Positions 54,018-63,131 are shown, numbered from the stretch's first letter. The stretch is DNA of 64,000 nucleotides from Micromonospora pisi (GCF_003633685.1 NZ_RBKT01000001.1:4774001-4838000); one strand, 5' to 3'. Notes: generated by a model from the letters alone, not told the origin. A program made the numbers and translations.

Positions 54018-54841
54018 TCGGCGAGTGGTGGCTCGCCATCGTCTGCCTGATCGGTGCCGCCGCGTTGACCGCCTGGTCTCCGGCGGGCAACCGGGCGAGG
54101 TGGCGAGCGCTCGCCAGCGGCCCGGCGTTGGGGCGACGGCGGGCAGGGCACGGGCGGCGGTCCGGAATCGGCCGGAGGGTCGTGCCCGGGTGGCGCGGGT
54201 CCGCTCGGCATTGGCTCGAGCGCGGCCCGAAACGGCTCGTCCTCGCCGTGGCCGGGCTGGTCGCGGCCATCGGCGCGCTGCTCGGCGGGCCGGTCGCGGC
54301 GGCAGCGGGACTGGCGTACGGCGGGCTCGCCGCGAGGGCGGTGCTGCGCCGACAGATCGTGCGAACCACCGAGCAGGCCCGCCGCCGCCAACTCGACAGC
54401 CTCAGCGGACTCGCCGCCGACCTGCGGGCCGGCCTGCCGGTCGCCCCCGTCGCTCCCGCCACGACGGATCCTGCCGGTGGCAAGGTGGCCGGTCCGGCGG
54501 AACGGATCGACGAGCTGGTCCGGGCGTCGGTGCGGCTCGCCGAGCAGACCGGTGCACCCCTCGCCGACCTGTTGGAGCGGATCGAGGCCGACGCCAGGGC
54601 GATGGACCGTGGTCTGGCCGCTGCCGCCGCGCAGGCTGCCGGGGCACGGGCGACCGCGATGCTGCTCGCCGGGTTGCCCCTGGGCGGGATCGCGCTCGGC
54701 TACGGCATCGGTGTCGACCCGCTCGCCGTGCTGTTGCGTACGCCGATCGGCGCGGCCTGCGCGGCCGGTGCCATCGTGCTGCAACTCGCGGGACTGGCCT
54801 GGGCGGACCGGCTCAGCACAAGCGCCCAGCGGGCGACCTGA
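54014..54841 (+). CDS. tadB: TadB-like type II secretion F-family membrane protein
   Basis: A 275-residue membrane protein with two N-terminal helices, a soluble GspF-like domain (RQLDSLSGLAADLRAGLPV) and two C-terminal helices. GTG 54014 overlaps the tadA stop as GTGA. It forms the inner-membrane platform with TadC. Confidence 0.85.
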   Translation: MIGEWWLAIVCLIGAAALTAWSPAGNRARWRALASGPALGRRRAGHGRRSGIGRRVVPGWRGSARHWLERGPKRLVLAVAGLVAAIGALLGGPVAAAAGLAYGGLAARAVLRRQIVRTTEQARRRQLDSLSGLAADLRAGLPVAPVAPATTDPAGGKVAGPAERIDELVRASVRLAEQTGAPLADLLERIEADARAMDRGLAAAAAQAAGARATAMLLAGLPLGGIALGYGIGVDPLAVLLRTPIGAACAAGAIVLQLAGLAWADRLSTSAQRAT

Positions 54842-55587
54842 TGTGGTCGCAGACCCTGATCGTGCTCGCTCTGACCGTGGCCGGCGTGGCGCTCGCCGTC
54901 GGCCGACCCGCTGGCCAGGCCCCCCGACACCGGCTGCACCGACTGGACCTCGCCGGTGCGCGGCCCGGCGCGACCACAGTCGGTAGGCGGTGGCGCCCCG
55001 ATCCGGTCCGGGCCGGTGCCGTGCTCGGCGGTGTGGCCGTCGCGGTGGTGCTCGGTGGCTGGACCGGCCCGCTGGCCGGGGTGCTGGCCGGTGTCCTGCT
55101 GGACCGGCTGCTCCGACGCTTCGAGCCGGCGCGGGCCCGGCGACTTCGACTGCGGGAGGTCGCCGACCTGCCTCTCGGCGCGGACCTGCTGGCCGCGGCC
55201 CTGCGCGCCGGAGCACCGGTCGACCGGGCGGTGCTGTCGGTCGCCGAGGCGCTCGGTGGGCCGTTCGGCGAACGGCTGCACCGGGTCGGACGGACGCTGC
55301 GACTCGGCGGTGAGTCGGAGGAGGCGTGGGCGCACCTCGGCTCGGTCACCGGTGCCGACCGGCTCACCGCCGCTGCCGTCCGTACGTCGGCCAGCGGTGC
55401 CGCGCTCGCCGGTGCGCTCACCCGACTCGCCGACGACCTGCGCGCAGACCGGGCCACCACGGTCGAGGCGGCGGCTCGCCGGGCCGGGGTGCTGATCGTG
55501 CTGCCGCTCGGGCTCTGCTTCCTGCCCGCCTTCATTCTCGCCGGTCTGGTGCCGGTGATCGTCGCCGTACTCGGTGACGTGCTCTGA
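54841..55587 (+). CDS. tadC: TadC-like type II secretion F-family membrane protein
   Basis: A 248-residue membrane protein with the F-domain segment PLGADLLAAALRAGAPVDRA and C-terminal helices ending VPVIVAVLGDVL. ATG 54841 overlaps the tadB stop (TGATG). It is the second platform protein of the Flp pilus. Confidence 0.87.
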   Translation: MWSQTLIVLALTVAGVALAVGRPAGQAPRHRLHRLDLAGARPGATTVGRRWRPDPVRAGAVLGGVAVAVVLGGWTGPLAGVLAGVLLDRLLRRFEPARARRLRLREVADLPLGADLLAAALRAGAPVDRAVLSVAEALGGPFGERLHRVGRTLRLGGESEEAWAHLGSVTGADRLTAAAVRTSASGAALAGALTRLADDLRADRATTVEAAARRAGVLIVLPLGLCFLPAFILAGLVPVIVAVLGDVL

Positions 55588-55613
55588 GATCCGTACGAGG
55601 AAGGGAAATCATC

Positions 55614-55784
55614 GTGATCCGCAAACTGAGGGCCCGGCTGCGCGGCGACGCCGGGATGAACACCGCCGAGTACGCCGTCGGCACGCTCGCCGCCGTCGCG
55701 TTCGCCGGGATCCTGCTGAAGGTTCTCTCCTCCGGCAACGTCCAGTCCGCCCTGACCGCCGTCATCGACCGGGCGCTGAAGTGA
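55614..55784 (+). CDS. Flp-type major pilin (DUF4244 family)
   Basis: A 56-residue prepilin. The basic leader VIRKLRARLRGDAG is followed by MNTAEYAVGTLAAVAFAG, so cleavage after the Gly would leave Glu at +5 and Tyr at +6, the signature of Flp pilins. The hydrophobic helix and a short tail complete it. GTG 55614 lies after GAGGAAGGGA. It is too short for many gene finders, but its position between tadC and tadE makes it convincing. Confidence 0.88.
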   Translation: MIRKLRARLRGDAGMNTAEYAVGTLAAVAFAGILLKVLSSGNVQSALTAVIDRALK

Positions 55785-56149
55785 TCCGGCGCCGGTGGGC
55801 CGACCACGACCGGGGTTCGTTCACCGCTGAGTTGGCGGCCGGTCTGCCGGCGCTGGTGCTGCTGCTTCTCGCCGGGCTCACCGCCGTCGGTGCGGTGACC
55901 GTCAAGGCGCAGTGTGTGGACGCGGCCCGGGAGGCGGCGCTCGCCGCCTCCCGGGGCGAACCCGGGGTGCCGGCCGGTGCCGGGTCGGCCCCGCCGGGGG
56001 CCACCGTCTCGGTCACCGTCGTGGGCGAGCGGGCGGTCGCGACCGTACGCGCACCGATCCGCGCCTTCGGCACCCGACTGCCCCGGCTGACCGTCACCGC
56101 GACAGCGGTGGCGGCGGTCGAACCGGGTGAACCGGAGCCGTTGTCGTGA
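55781..56149 (+). CDS. TadE-like minor pilin
   Basis: A 122-residue protein with RGSFTAELAAGLPALVLLLL, the TadE N-terminal form in which a Glu follows a short cytoplasmic leader, then one helix and a small outer domain. GTG 55781 overlaps the pilin stop. It should be a minor component processed by the same prepilin peptidase. Confidence 0.85.
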   Translation: MIRRRWADHDRGSFTAELAAGLPALVLLLLAGLTAVGAVTVKAQCVDAAREAALAASRGEPGVPAGAGSAPPGATVSVTVVGERAVATVRAPIRAFGTRLPRLTVTATAVAAVEPGEPEPLS

Positions 56150-56186
56150 GCGGACCGAAGCCGGCCGGAGCCGTTGTCGTGAGCGG
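56132..56186 (+). repeat. Direct repeat over the start of the last Tad gene
   Basis: Twenty-two bases beginning CCGGAGCCGTTGTCGTGAGC occur at 56132-56153 and 56165-56186, a 33-base period that keeps the frame and duplicates the start codon. Confidence 0.9.
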
Positions 56187-56544
56187 GCGGAGGAGAGTGG
56201 CACGGGACCGGGGGAGCGCGTCGCTGTGGCTGCTCGCAGTGGGGTTGACGCTGGTCATGGCTGGAATGGCCGGGGCGGCCGTCGGCGCGGCCCGGGTGGC
56301 GAAACACCAGGCGAGGGTGGCGGCCGACTTCGGTGCCCTGGCCGGCGCCGCCCGTACGCTCGAAGGCCCGGCGGTGGCCTGTGCCCGCGCCGCCGACCTG
56401 GTCTCCGCCAACGGTGGCCGGATCGTCGACTGTGCGGTGGACGGCCTCGACCTGCAACTCGTGGTCGAGCTGACGGCCCATCCGCTACCCGGACTGACCC
56501 GGGTCGCCCGAGCTACCGCCCGAGCCGGCCCCATCCGAGCCTGA
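56146..56544 (+). CDS. TadE/TadG-like protein (Rv3654c type)
   Basis: A 132-residue protein with RGSASLWLLAVGLTLVMAG near the N-terminus, one helix and a 75-residue outer domain with cysteines. Two in-frame GTG starts (56146, 56179) lie in two copies of a 22-base sequence; the second has GGAG-like sequence only downstream, so the first, overlapping the tadE stop, is used. Last gene of the Tad operon. Confidence 0.8.
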   Translation: MSGPKPAGAVVVSGRRRVARDRGSASLWLLAVGLTLVMAGMAGAAVGAARVAKHQARVAADFGALAGAARTLEGPAVACARAADLVSANGGRIVDCAVDGLDLQLVVELTAHPLPGLTRVARATARAGPIRA

Positions 56545-56565
56545 CCGGAGTCCAGACTGGTCGGA

Positions 56566-56613
56566 CGCTGTGGTCGTTTACTGCCCCTCCAGTGGTACTG
56601 AACGACCACAGCG
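56566..56613. terminator. Terminator between Tad operon and convergent small gene
   Basis: Perfect 13-bp stem CGCTGTGGTCGTT with a 22-base loop. Confidence 0.7.
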
Positions 56614-56633
56614 CTAGCGGAGGTGGGGCGGGG

Positions 56634-56843
56634 TCAGCGCCCGGAGCCGTCGACAGCGGCGCGCAGCGCCGAGGCGCTGAGGAGCTGGTGGATGCTGTGC
56701 AGTTGCTCGTTGAGCCGGTGCAGTTGCTCGGCCTGGGCCAGGGCGGCGTACGCCTGCCCGAGCGAGATCTGCTGCTCCACGGTGAGGTTGTCCTGGTCGA
56801 CGCCGTAGAGCAGGTCGACGGTCTCGGCGATGGTGTCGGCCAC
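56634..56843 (-). CDS. Small conserved-looking hypothetical protein
   Basis: A 69-residue helical, Gln/Leu-rich protein (VDQDNLTVEQQISLGQAYAA) that I do not recognise. It starts at GTG 56843 with GGAGGAGAAG upstream; the upstream open frame to 56897 lacks a ribosome site. The helix pattern suggests a coiled coil. It lies 73 bases downstream of the helicase gene on the same strand. Confidence 0.65.
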   Translation of the reverse strand: MADTIAETVDLLYGVDQDNLTVEQQISLGQAYAALAQAEQLHRLNEQLHSIHQLLSASALRAAVDGSGR

Positions 56844-56916
56844 TCTCTTCTCCTCCGACGGCTGTGGAAGCGCTCCCATCAGCGTACCCAGCCACACCCC
56901 GATCCATGTAGATGAA

Positions 56917-59316
56917 TCAGTCGGAATCCTTGGAGAGGTTCGCCAGCACCACGTCCAGCACCTTCACCGCCTCCGCCTTGGCCAACGGGTTGTTGCCGTT
57001 ACCGCACTTCGGCGACTGCACACAGGACGGGCAACCGGACTCGCAGCCGCACTCGCTGATCGCGTCCCGCGTCGCCCGCAACCACTCGGTGGCCGCGTGA
57101 TAGGCCCGCTCGGCGAAACCCGCTCCGCCCGGGTGTCCGTCGTAGACGAAGACCGTAGGCGCCCCGGTGTCCGGATGGATCCCGGTGGAGAGCCCGCCGA
57201 TGTCCCACCGGTCGCAGGTCGCGATCAGCGGTAGCAGGCCGATCGCGGCGTGCTCGGCCGCGTGCAGCGCACCCGGTACGTCGGCCACCTCCACCCCGGC
57301 CCCCACCAGCGCGTTCAGTGACACGGTGAACCAGACCGCGACCGTACGCAGCTCCCGGGCCGGCAGGTCCAGCGGCCGGGTGTCGATCACCTCGCCGGTG
57401 GCGAGCCGCCGCCGCTGGTACGACACCACCTGGCTGGTCACGTCGACCTCGCCGAGGAAGAGCCCGACCGGCCCGGCGTCCCGGTAGGAGCGGACCGACA
57501 CCACCCCCAGCGAGGTGACGTCACGGGCGTGGGTGGACCAGTCCGGCTCCTCGGCGTGCACCAGCGCGCAGGCGTCCGCCAGGTCCAGGTCGTCGACCAC
57601 GTACGAGACGCCCTGGTGCAGGTAGACCGCCCCGGTGTGCAGCATGAAGTGGGACGAGCCCGGGTCGACGGTGCCGAGCAGCCGGCCGGTGGCCGACTCG
57701 ACCACCGCGATCGGCGTACCGCCGGTGCCGCGCAGGTCCACGTCCGGCCGCCCGGTGTGCCGCCAGTACCAACCCGTCGGGCGTCGACGCAACGCACCCG
57801 CCTCGACCAGGGCCTCCACCGCCTCCGCCGCACCCCGACCGAACAGTGGCAGGTCGGCCTCGGTGAGCGGGGCCTCGGCGGCGGCGCAGCACAACTGCGG
57901 GCCGAGCACGTACGGGTTCGCCGGGTCGAGCACGGTCGCCTCGACCGGCCGCCCGAACAACGCCTCCGGATGGTGTACCAGGTAGGTGTCGAGTGGGTCG
58001 TCCCGGGCCACCAGTACGGCCAGCGCCTCGCCGCCGGAACGTCCCGCCCGCCCGGCCTGCTGCCAGAGCGAGGCCCGGGTTCCCGGCCAGCCGCAGATCA
58101 GCACCGCGTCCAGCCCGACCAGGTCGACCCCGAGTTCCAGCGCGTTGGTCGAGGCGAGCCCGAGCAGGTCCCCGTGCAGCAGCGCACGTTCCAGTTTGCG
58201 CCGGTCCTCGCGCAGGTAACCGGCCCGGTAGGCGGCGACCCGCTTGCCGAGGCCGGGCACGGCCTCGTCCAGTGACCGCCGGGCGCTGCTCGCCACCACC
58301 TCGGCGCCGCGCCGGGACCGGACGAAGGCGAGGGTACGCACCCCGGCGGCGACGGTGTCGCTGAGCAGGTCGGCGGTCTCCCGCAGAGCGGAGCGACGGA
58401 CCGGTTCGGCCTCGGTGACGTCGACCGCGTCCGGCGGAGGCGGCAGCAGCGGCGGCTCCCAGAGGGCGAACGTCACCCCGCCCCGGGGTGACGTGTCCTC
58501 GGTGACTGCCGTCACTGGCAGCCCGGTCAGCCGTTCGGCGGCGTTCGCCGGGTCTCCCGAGGTCGCCGAGGCGAGTACGAACACCGGCGACTGCGGCACC
58601 CCGGCGACGGTCCGGCCGTACCGCGCGGTCTGCCGGCGCAGTCGGCGCAGTACGTGCGACACGTGCGAGCCGAAGACGCCCCGGTACGTGTGGCACTCGT
58701 CGACCACGACGAAGGAGAGCCGGCGCAGGAAGGTCGCCCAGTTCGCGTGTCCGGGCAGGATGCCGTGGTGCAGCATGTCCGGGTTGGTCAGGACGAACCG
58801 GGAGTGCTTGCGGATCCACTCCCGCTCGGCGCGCGGGGTGTCGCCGTCGTAACTGGCCGGGCGTACCCCGTCGAGGTCCAGGGCGGCGACGGCGCGCAAC
58901 TGGTCGGCGGCGAGCGCCTTGGTCGGGGCCAGGTAGAGCACCGTCGCGCGAGGGTCGGTGAGCAGGGTGGCCAGCGCCGGCAACTGGTACGCCAGCGACT
59001 TGCCCGACCCGGTGCCGGTGGCGACGATCACGTGCTGGCCGCCGTACGCCAGGTCGGCCGCCTCGGCCTGGTGCTGCCACGGTGCGACCACGCCGCGCCC
59101 GACGAGCGCCGCCCGCAGCGGCTCGGGCACCCAGCCGGGCCACGGCACCGCCTGCCCGGCGCTGGCCGGCACCCGCTCGACATGGGTGACCGGATCGTGC
59201 CGGGTACGCGCGCGCAGCCGATGCAGCAGCTCGGCCGGAGTCGGCGTCGGACCACCGGGGGGTCCGGGCTGCTCGGCCTCTGCCGATACTGTGGCTGAGG
59301 TGGTCACGCCCTGCAC
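56917..59316 (-). CDS. DEAD/DEAH helicase with C-terminal DUF1998 zinc domain (MrfA/Hrq1-like)
   Basis: A 799-residue superfamily 2 helicase. Walker A is ATGTGSGKSLAYQLP, the DEAD motif is VVVDECHTYRG, and SAT is in LASATSGDP. The C-terminus has four cysteines in CGCESGCPSCVQSPKCGNG, the metal-binding site of the MrfA/Hrq1 group, which acts in DNA interstrand or mitomycin damage repair in other species. Mycobacterium Rv3649 looks like the counterpart. Start is uncertain: GTG 59316 and GTG 59307 are both possible. It is divergent from bldG. Confidence 0.87.
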   Translation of the reverse strand: MQGVTTSATVSAEAEQPGPPGGPTPTPAELLHRLRARTRHDPVTHVERVPASAGQAVPWPGWVPEPLRAALVGRGVVAPWQHQAEAADLAYGGQHVIVATGTGSGKSLAYQLPALATLLTDPRATVLYLAPTKALAADQLRAVAALDLDGVRPASYDGDTPRAEREWIRKHSRFVLTNPDMLHHGILPGHANWATFLRRLSFVVVDECHTYRGVFGSHVSHVLRRLRRQTARYGRTVAGVPQSPVFVLASATSGDPANAAERLTGLPVTAVTEDTSPRGGVTFALWEPPLLPPPPDAVDVTEAEPVRRSALRETADLLSDTVAAGVRTLAFVRSRRGAEVVASSARRSLDEAVPGLGKRVAAYRAGYLREDRRKLERALLHGDLLGLASTNALELGVDLVGLDAVLICGWPGTRASLWQQAGRAGRSGGEALAVLVARDDPLDTYLVHHPEALFGRPVEATVLDPANPYVLGPQLCCAAAEAPLTEADLPLFGRGAAEAVEALVEAGALRRRPTGWYWRHTGRPDVDLRGTGGTPIAVVESATGRLLGTVDPGSSHFMLHTGAVYLHQGVSYVVDDLDLADACALVHAEEPDWSTHARDVTSLGVVSVRSYRDAGPVGLFLGEVDVTSQVVSYQRRRLATGEVIDTRPLDLPARELRTVAVWFTVSLNALVGAGVEVADVPGALHAAEHAAIGLLPLIATCDRWDIGGLSTGIHPDTGAPTVFVYDGHPGGAGFAERAYHAATEWLRATRDAISECGCESGCPSCVQSPKCGNGNNPLAKAEAVKVLDVVLANLSKDSD

Positions 59317-59531
59317 TCTTGCACCGACCAGCCGAAATCGGAAAGTCGGGGGCTCCGGAGCGGGTGGTCCCGGGAGCCGGAGTCGGGTCAGGTGGAGGGG
59401 CGCGGGTCAGGTAGGCGACGCTTCGGCTCGGTGCGGCGCCGGGCGGACGATGGTTAGATGCCCATGAGCATTCCTGGCAGGAGCCTTCCAGCCGGGCCGG
59501 TATCAGCCGGAGAGGTAGCCGAGGAGGACGG

Positions 59532-59888
59532 ATGGAGCTGTCGCTGACGACCCGTACCATCGCCGAGCACGCGGTGCTGGAGGTCGGTGGCGAGGTGGAC
59601 GTCTACACCGCCCCCCGACTCCGGGAACGGCTGGTCGAGATGGTCGACGGAGGTGCCCGGCAGGTCGTGGTCGACCTGGGGCGGGTGGACTTCCTCGACT
59701 CCACCGGCCTGGGCGTGCTGGTCGGGGCGCTGAAGCGGCTGCGTGCGGTCGGTGGCAGCTTCGGTCTGGTCTGTGACAAGGAACCACTGCTCAAGATCTT
59801 CCGGATCACCGCGCTCGACCAGGTGTTCCCGCTCTACCCGTCGATCGAAGCGGCGACCGCGCCGGGCGCGGCGAACCCCACCGCCTGA
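59532..59888 (+). CDS. bldG: Anti-sigma factor antagonist BldG
   Basis: A 118-residue STAS protein. The phospho-acceptor is Ser57 in [14 protein letters not shown]. Sequence and setting (anti-sigma gene overlapping, helicase divergent, pyrophosphatase downstream) match Streptomyces bldG, which governs development and antibiotic production by partner switching. ATG 59532 follows GAGGAGGA. The 215-base upstream region has a TAGATG element (59455-59460). Confidence 0.88.
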   Translation: MELSLTTRTIAEHAVLEVGGEVDVYTAPRLRERLVEMVDGGARQVVVDLGRVDFLDSTGLGVLVGALKRLRAVGGSFGLVCDKEPLLKIFRITALDQVFPLYPSIEAATAPGAANPTA

Positions 59889-60322
59889 TGTCCACCGTCC
59901 GTTTGTCCTTCTCCCCGGCGCCGGTGCATGTCCGCACCGCGCGCCTCGTCGGGGTCGCGGTCGCCCGCCGGGCCGGGGTCGCCGAGGAGTTGCTCGACGA
60001 GGTACGGCTCGCCATCGGTGAGGCGTGCACCCGGGCGGTGGCCCTGCACCGCCAGTACGGCCTGACCGACCTGGTGCAGGTGGAGATGTCCGACGGCGGC
60101 CCCTACACCGTCCGGGTGACCGACCGGGCGCCGATCGAGGCCGGACTGGGTCTGGCCGCGCTTCCCCCGGACGAACTGGCCGATGAGTCGTTGACCGACG
60201 AGGCGCTCACCGTCGGCGTGGGCTTCGCCCTGCTCGCCGGATTTGTCGAAGATCTTCAGGTGCGCCCCGTGGATGAGGGAATCGGCACCGAGGTTCGGAT
60301 GGTCTGGCCGGTCGGCCGCTGA
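59888..60322 (+). CDS. RsbW-like anti-sigma regulator paired with BldG, degenerate ATP site
   Basis: A 144-residue GHKL-type protein, coupled to bldG by a one-base overlap. The N-box region reads GEACTRAV (45-49: Glu-Ala-Cys-Thr-Arg) where kinases have ExxxN, and the G1 region reads TDRAP instead of DxGxG. It is clearly the BldG partner by position and fold, but it may bind ATP poorly or not phosphorylate. Its target sigma factor is not encoded nearby. Confidence 0.82.
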   Translation: MSTVRLSFSPAPVHVRTARLVGVAVARRAGVAEELLDEVRLAIGEACTRAVALHRQYGLTDLVQVEMSDGGPYTVRVTDRAPIEAGLGLAALPPDELADESLTDEALTVGVGFALLAGFVEDLQVRPVDEGIGTEVRMVWPVGR

Positions 60323-60463
60323 CCGTCGGGCCCGATCCGCGTGTCCGGTCGGCCGTTCTGTGGCCGCTGTGATCCTCCATAACAGATCAACTCCGCTAAC
60401 ACAGCGACGAAGATCATTGCGACACGGCGGGCGGTAACTGTGACCTCCAACACTGTGGGCGGC

Positions 60464-60469
60464 TAGAGT
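60464..60469 (+). promoter_or_regulatory. -10 element TAGAGT of hppA
   Basis: A good -10 about 170 bases before the hppA start. The 318-base gap 60323-60640 then contains a leader with several small GC-rich hairpins (for example CTCCACGCGTGGAG) and GGTGATCACC at 60516-60525; I recognise no known riboswitch. Confidence 0.4.
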
Positions 60470-60640
60470 ACCCGGGGTTATCAGCAAGTGCCCTGGTCTC
60501 GCGCTCGCGTGACCGGGTGATCACCGCTGAGCTGAAGCCTTGGCCCGGCGGAGACGCTTGCGAACCGTCGCTCCACGCGTGGAGACGCCGGACCGGTTCG
60601 TCCGCCGGCCGGCGCGAGTGTTGGGTACAGGAGGACATAG

Positions 60641-63016
60641 ATGTCCACGACCTTCGCCGCCGAAAGCGGCGGGTTGTCCCTCAGCGGTGCGAACCTGTCG
60701 TACGTCATCATCGCCGCGGTTATCGCGTTGGTGGCGCTCGGCTTCGCCGCCACCTTGACCAAAGCGGTCCTGGCGACCGGTAGGGGCACCCCAAACATGC
60801 AGGAGATCGCGGCAGCGGTCCAGGAGGGCGCCTCGGCGTACCTCTTCCGGCAGTTCAGAACCCTCGCCATCTTCGTCGTACTCGCGGTGGTCCTGCTCTT
60901 CCTGCTGCCGGTGCACCAGACCGACGGCAGCGAGACGCTGGTGAAGATCGGCCGCTCGGCGTTCTTCGTCGTCGGCGCCGTGTTCAGCGCCTTCATCGGT
61001 GGCGCCGGCATGGCGCTGGCCACCCGCGCCAACCTGCGGGTGGCCGCCGCTGCCCGGGAGCATCAGGGCGGCCGGGAAAAGGCCATGCAGATCGCCTTCC
61101 GGACCGGTGGCGTGGTCGGCTTCCTCACCGTCGGCCTCGGCCTGTTCGGCGCGGCGATGGTCGTCGTGCTGTTCCGGGCCGACGCGCCGACCGTGCTGGA
61201 GGGCTTCGGCTTCGGTGCCGCCCTGCTGGCCATGTTCATGCGGGTCGGCGGCGGCATCTTCACCAAGGCCGCCGACGTCGGCGCCGACCTGGTCGGCAAG
61301 GTCGAGCAGGGCATTCCGGAGGACGACCCGCGTAACGCGGCGACCATCGCCGACAACGTCGGGGACAACGTCGGCGACTGCGCGGGCATGGCCGCCGACC
61401 TGTTCGAGTCGTACGCGGTCACGCTGGTCGCCGCACTGATCCTCGGCCGGGCCGCGTTCGGTGAGACCGGGCTGGTCTTCCCGCTGATCGTCTCCACCAT
61501 CGGGGTGATCGTGGCGATCGTCGGGGTCTTCATCACCCGGCTGCGCGCCTCGGACCGCTCCGGGCTGACCGCGATCAACCGGGCGTTCTACGCCTCCGCG
61601 GTGCTCTCGGCGATCCTGGTCGCGGCGATGTCCTTCGTGTACCTCAAGCCGACCTGGAGCGAACTGCTCGGCGACGGCTGGCGTACCCAGCTCGGCGTGG
61701 AGGGCGAACTGCCGCTCGGGCCGCAGTGGTTCGCCATCGGCGCGGTTGCCATCGGCATCGTGCTCGCCGCCGCGATCCAGGCGCTGACCGGCTACTTCAC
61801 CGAAACCAACAAGCGGCCGGTGCAGGACATCGGCAAGAGCTCGCTGACCGGCCCGGCGACCGTCGTACTCGCCGGCATCAGCATCGGGCTGGAGTCGGCC
61901 GTCTACTCCGCGCTGCTCATCGCGGGTGGGGTCTTCGGCGCGTTCCTGCTCGGCGGCAGCTCGATCACGCTCTCCCTGTTCGCCGTGGCGCTCGCCGGGA
62001 CCGGCCTGCTCACCACCGTCGGCGTGATCGTGGCGATGGACACCTTCGGCCCGATCTCCGACAACGCCCAGGGGATCGCCGAGATGTCCGGCGACATCGA
62101 CGAGCAGGGTGGCCGTACCCTCACCGAACTGGACGCGGTCGGCAACACCACCAAGGCGATCACCAAGGGAATCGCGATCGCCACGGCGGTACTCGCCGCG
62201 ACCGCGCTCTTCGGGTCGTACACCGACACCCTGCGGGCGGCGTACGCCGACGCCGGGGTGAATGACGTGGCCGGCGAGATCCTCGCCGCGCTCAACGTGG
62301 CGAACCCGCGCAACCTGGTCGGCCTGATCATCGGTGCGGCGGTGGTCTTCCTCTTCTCGGGGTTGGCCATCAACGCGGTCTCCCGTTCGGCCGGTGCGGT
62401 GGTGCTGGAGGTACGCCGCCAGTTCCGCGACCTGCCCGGGATCATGGACCGGACCCAGCGCCCCGAGTACGGCAAGGTCGTCGACATCTGCACCCGGGAC
62501 GCCCAGCGGGAGCTGGTCACCCCGGGCCTGTTGGCGGTCCTCGCCCCGATCGCGGTCGGTTTCGGCCTCGGGCCGGGCGCGTTGGCGTCCTACCTGGCGG
62601 GTGCGATCGGCGCCGGCACCCTGATGGCGGTTTTCCTGGCCAACTCCGGTGGTGCCTGGGACAACGCCAAGAAGCTGGTCGAGGACGGTGCGCACGGTGG
62701 CAAGGGCTCCAGCGCGCACGAGGCGACCATCATCGGTGACACCGTCGGTGACCCCTTCAAGGACACCGCCGGTCCGGCGATCAACCCGCTGATCAAGGTG
62801 ATGAACCTGGTCTCGTTGCTGATCGCGCCGGCTGTGGTCGCGTGGAGCGTGGGCGCTGACCGGAACACTCCGTTGCGGATCACGGTCGCGCTGGTCGCCG
62901 TCGCGATCGTGGTGGCTGCGGTGATCTACAGCAAGCGCAAGCCGGTCGCCATGTCGGATGACGAATCGGGCCCCGGTGCCAGCTCCGAGCCCCGCCCGGA
63001 GACCATCACCGCCTGA
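60641..63016 (+). CDS. hppA: Proton-translocating pyrophosphatase, K+-independent type
   Basis: A 791-residue membrane pyrophosphatase with about 16 helices that couples hydrolysis of pyrophosphate to proton export. The substrate site is visible as DVGADLVGKVE (from residue 212) and DNVGDNVGDCAGMAADLFE. In GNTTKAITKG the Lys at 505 marks the K+-insensitive subclass. Residues after the last helix form a short acidic tail. ATG 60641 follows AGGAGGA. Confidence 0.95.
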   Translation: MSTTFAAESGGLSLSGANLSYVIIAAVIALVALGFAATLTKAVLATGRGTPNMQEIAAAVQEGASAYLFRQFRTLAIFVVLAVVLLFLLPVHQTDGSETLVKIGRSAFFVVGAVFSAFIGGAGMALATRANLRVAAAAREHQGGREKAMQIAFRTGGVVGFLTVGLGLFGAAMVVVLFRADAPTVLEGFGFGAALLAMFMRVGGGIFTKAADVGADLVGKVEQGIPEDDPRNAATIADNVGDNVGDCAGMAADLFESYAVTLVAALILGRAAFGETGLVFPLIVSTIGVIVAIVGVFITRLRASDRSGLTAINRAFYASAVLSAILVAAMSFVYLKPTWSELLGDGWRTQLGVEGELPLGPQWFAIGAVAIGIVLAAAIQALTGYFTETNKRPVQDIGKSSLTGPATVVLAGISIGLESAVYSALLIAGGVFGAFLLGGSSITLSLFAVALAGTGLLTTVGVIVAMDTFGPISDNAQGIAEMSGDIDEQGGRTLTELDAVGNTTKAITKGIAIATAVLAATALFGSYTDTLRAAYADAGVNDVAGEILAALNVANPRNLVGLIIGAAVVFLFSGLAINAVSRSAGAVVLEVRRQFRDLPGIMDRTQRPEYGKVVDICTRDAQRELVTPGLLAVLAPIAVGFGLGPGALASYLAGAIGAGTLMAVFLANSGGAWDNAKKLVEDGAHGGKGSSAHEATIIGDTVGDPFKDTAGPAINPLIKVMNLVSLLIAPAVVAWSVGADRNTPLRITVALVAVAIVVAAVIYSKRKPVAMSDDESGPGASSEPRPETITA

Positions 63017-63024
63017 CCGCCCCT

Positions 63025-63081
63025 GTGGAAGGAAGGGCCCCTTGTTAACGCTATGCGTTAACAAGGGGCCCTTCCTTCCAC
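63025..63081. repeat. 26-bp perfect palindrome, five-base loop
   Basis: The left arm 63025-63050 and the right arm 63056-63081 are perfect reverse complements containing AGGGGCCC-type and GTTAAC sequence, with loop CTATG. It begins nine bases after the hppA stop, so it works as a strong terminator. Palindromes of this AAGGGGCCCTT type are, to my recollection, frequent in Micromonospora genomes; a genome search would confirm. Confidence 0.9.
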
Positions 63082-63131
63082 CAAACGTGAAGGGGGTATG
63101 GCTGTGCCAGCGTGGCGTCCCTCCCTACCCG

